Shown one piece after another: positions 63,389 through 64,000 of a stretch of 64,000 nucleotides of DNA (within the stretch, counting starts at the first letter, position 1; each line of letters begins with the position of its first letter). Where the stretch lies: positions 1-64,000 of the forward strand of contig NVXV01000011.1 of assembly GCA_002734085.1 (NCBI GenBank), given 5' to 3'. The notes below the pieces were generated by a model. It was given only the letters and a program-made list of their open reading frames with translations. It was not told the origin of the DNA and made no database searches. The position numbers and the translations under genes are program-made. Source of the DNA: Fluviicola sp. GTDB taxonomy: Bacteria > Bacteroidota > Bacteroidia > Flavobacteriales_D > Crocinitomicaceae.

Positions 63389-63817
63389 TTATTTAATCTC
63401 AACAACTTCTATATCAAAAGTTAACTCTTGACCTGCAAGTGGGTGATTTCCATCAACAACGATTGCATCATCTTTCACTTCTTTCACTACTAATTGAATT
63501 TCGTTACCATCTGGAGTCGTAGAAACTAATCCCATTCCAACTTCTGGCTTGATTTCTTCTGGAAGCTTGTCCTTAGGAACCTCTTGAATTAATTCTTTTC
63601 TTGGCTCACCGTAAGCTTCTGCTGAAGGTATTACTAATGTTTTCTTCTCGTTTACTTTCATGTCGATAATACCGTTCTCAAAACCTGGAATTAATTGACC
63701 TTTTCCAACTTGGAACTCCATAGGATCTCTTTCTAAAGAGCTATCAAATACTTCTCCGTTTGCTAATTTTCCAGTGTAATGTACTTTTACAGTATCATTT
63801 TGTTTTACTTGACTCAT
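63389..63817 (-). CDS. FKBP-type peptidyl-prolyl isomerase (SlyD-like)
   Basis: A 142-aa PPIase/chaperone, started at MSQVKQNDTVKVHYTGKLAN; an open frame 39 nt further upstream is hydrophobic but starts near a promoter box and lacks homology. FKBP signatures: VHYTGKLANGEVFDSS, EFQVGKGQLIPGFENGI, then the insert-in-flap domain (PSAEAYGEPRKELIQEVPKD) and NHPLAGQELTFDIEVVEI. There is no His-rich metal-binding tail like that of E. coli SlyD. Probably cytoplasmic. Confidence 0.93.
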   Translation of the reverse strand: MSQVKQNDTVKVHYTGKLANGEVFDSSLERDPMEFQVGKGQLIPGFENGIIDMKVNEKKTLVIPSAEAYGEPRKELIQEVPKDKLPEEIKPEVGMGLVSTTPDGNEIQLVVKEVKDDAIVVDGNHPLAGQELTFDIEVVEIK

Positions 63818-63877
63818 AAAAACTTTGTTTGTAATTAAAAATATGAAAATGAGCATGTTTTTAGCTCAAATTCTATG

Positions 63878-63885
63878 CAAAGGTA
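63878..63885 (-). promoter_or_regulatory. -7 promoter box for the FKBP gene
   Basis: Minus-strand TACCTTTG, an exact TAnnTTTG match, about 60 bp before the ATG. Confidence 0.45.
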
Positions 63886-64000
63886 TGTTTTAAGTAAGGA
63901 ATACCCAAATTATAAGCATATTATTAAATAATTCTATGCTTTTTTAACGAAAAATGATCATTTATTCGATCTTTTCTATAAACTGACGACTTAAAGAACA

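Overview
The window is AT-rich, densely coded chromosome of a Bacteroidota bacterium, most likely order Flavobacteriales; the family is uncertain, with a Cryomorphaceae or Crocinitomicaceae relative a guess. Evidence: type IX secretion sorting domains of both type A and type B, SprB-like repeats, Bacteroidota-restricted families (DUF3822, DUF6702, DUF6952), the pyrG-yidC and DUF3822-rsmD-coaD gene orders, and repeated promoter -7 boxes of the form TAnnTTTG. No rRNA, CRISPR array, complete insertion sequence or replication origin was seen. Two tRNA genes are present, His and Lys.

Layout. 1-1200: two small minus-strand genes, one a truncated AlkD-like protein, separated by a long bulged hairpin that resembles an integron attC site. 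1200-4550: MscS channel, then oxyR divergent from a peroxiredoxin, thioredoxin and DUF6952 operon (peroxide defence). 4650-7820: large secreted subtilisin-like protease. 8070-12550: a tiny conserved-looking protein, then a membrane protein, DUF3822, rsmD, coaD and a degenerate thioredoxin-fold protein. 12640-16280: yidC and pyrG. 16530-18690: a formylglycine-generating-enzyme remnant, a YiiX-like hydrolase and a secreted lipase. 18810-22800: a giant type B sorted adhesin with a small coiled-coil partner. 22970-29730: DjlA-like co-chaperone, htpG, CAP protein, and a small polysaccharide-type operon (Gfo/Idh/MocA oxidoreductase, lipoprotein, glycosylphosphotransferase). 30094: tRNA-His. 30280-34580: a six-repeat SprB-like surface protein and a secreted protein.

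35150-42280 is the accessory part. A compact nine-gene same-strand cluster holds five different GNAT acetyltransferases, a methyltransferase, a HAD phosphatase, a transglutaminase-like protein and an ABM monooxygenase, several joined by 4-nt ATGA overlaps. It is followed by a DUF2975/XRE regulator pair, a CPBP protease and a broken tyrosine recombinase next to tRNA-Lys. The arrangement suggests an old genomic island inserted at that tRNA. The cluster is the best candidate here for an undescribed system.

42980-64000 is mostly housekeeping: proline dehydrogenase, shikimate kinase, tsaD divergent from a TamB-like gene coupled to accC, M1 peptidase with DUF6702, outer-membrane barrels, two alpha/beta hydrolases, 3-hydroxyacyl-CoA dehydrogenase, isoaspartyl peptidase and an FKBP isomerase. 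Between accC and the M1 peptidase lies a composite repeat: two related palindromes flanking about five 21-bp imperfect tandem units. A third related palindrome lies at 61198-61241.
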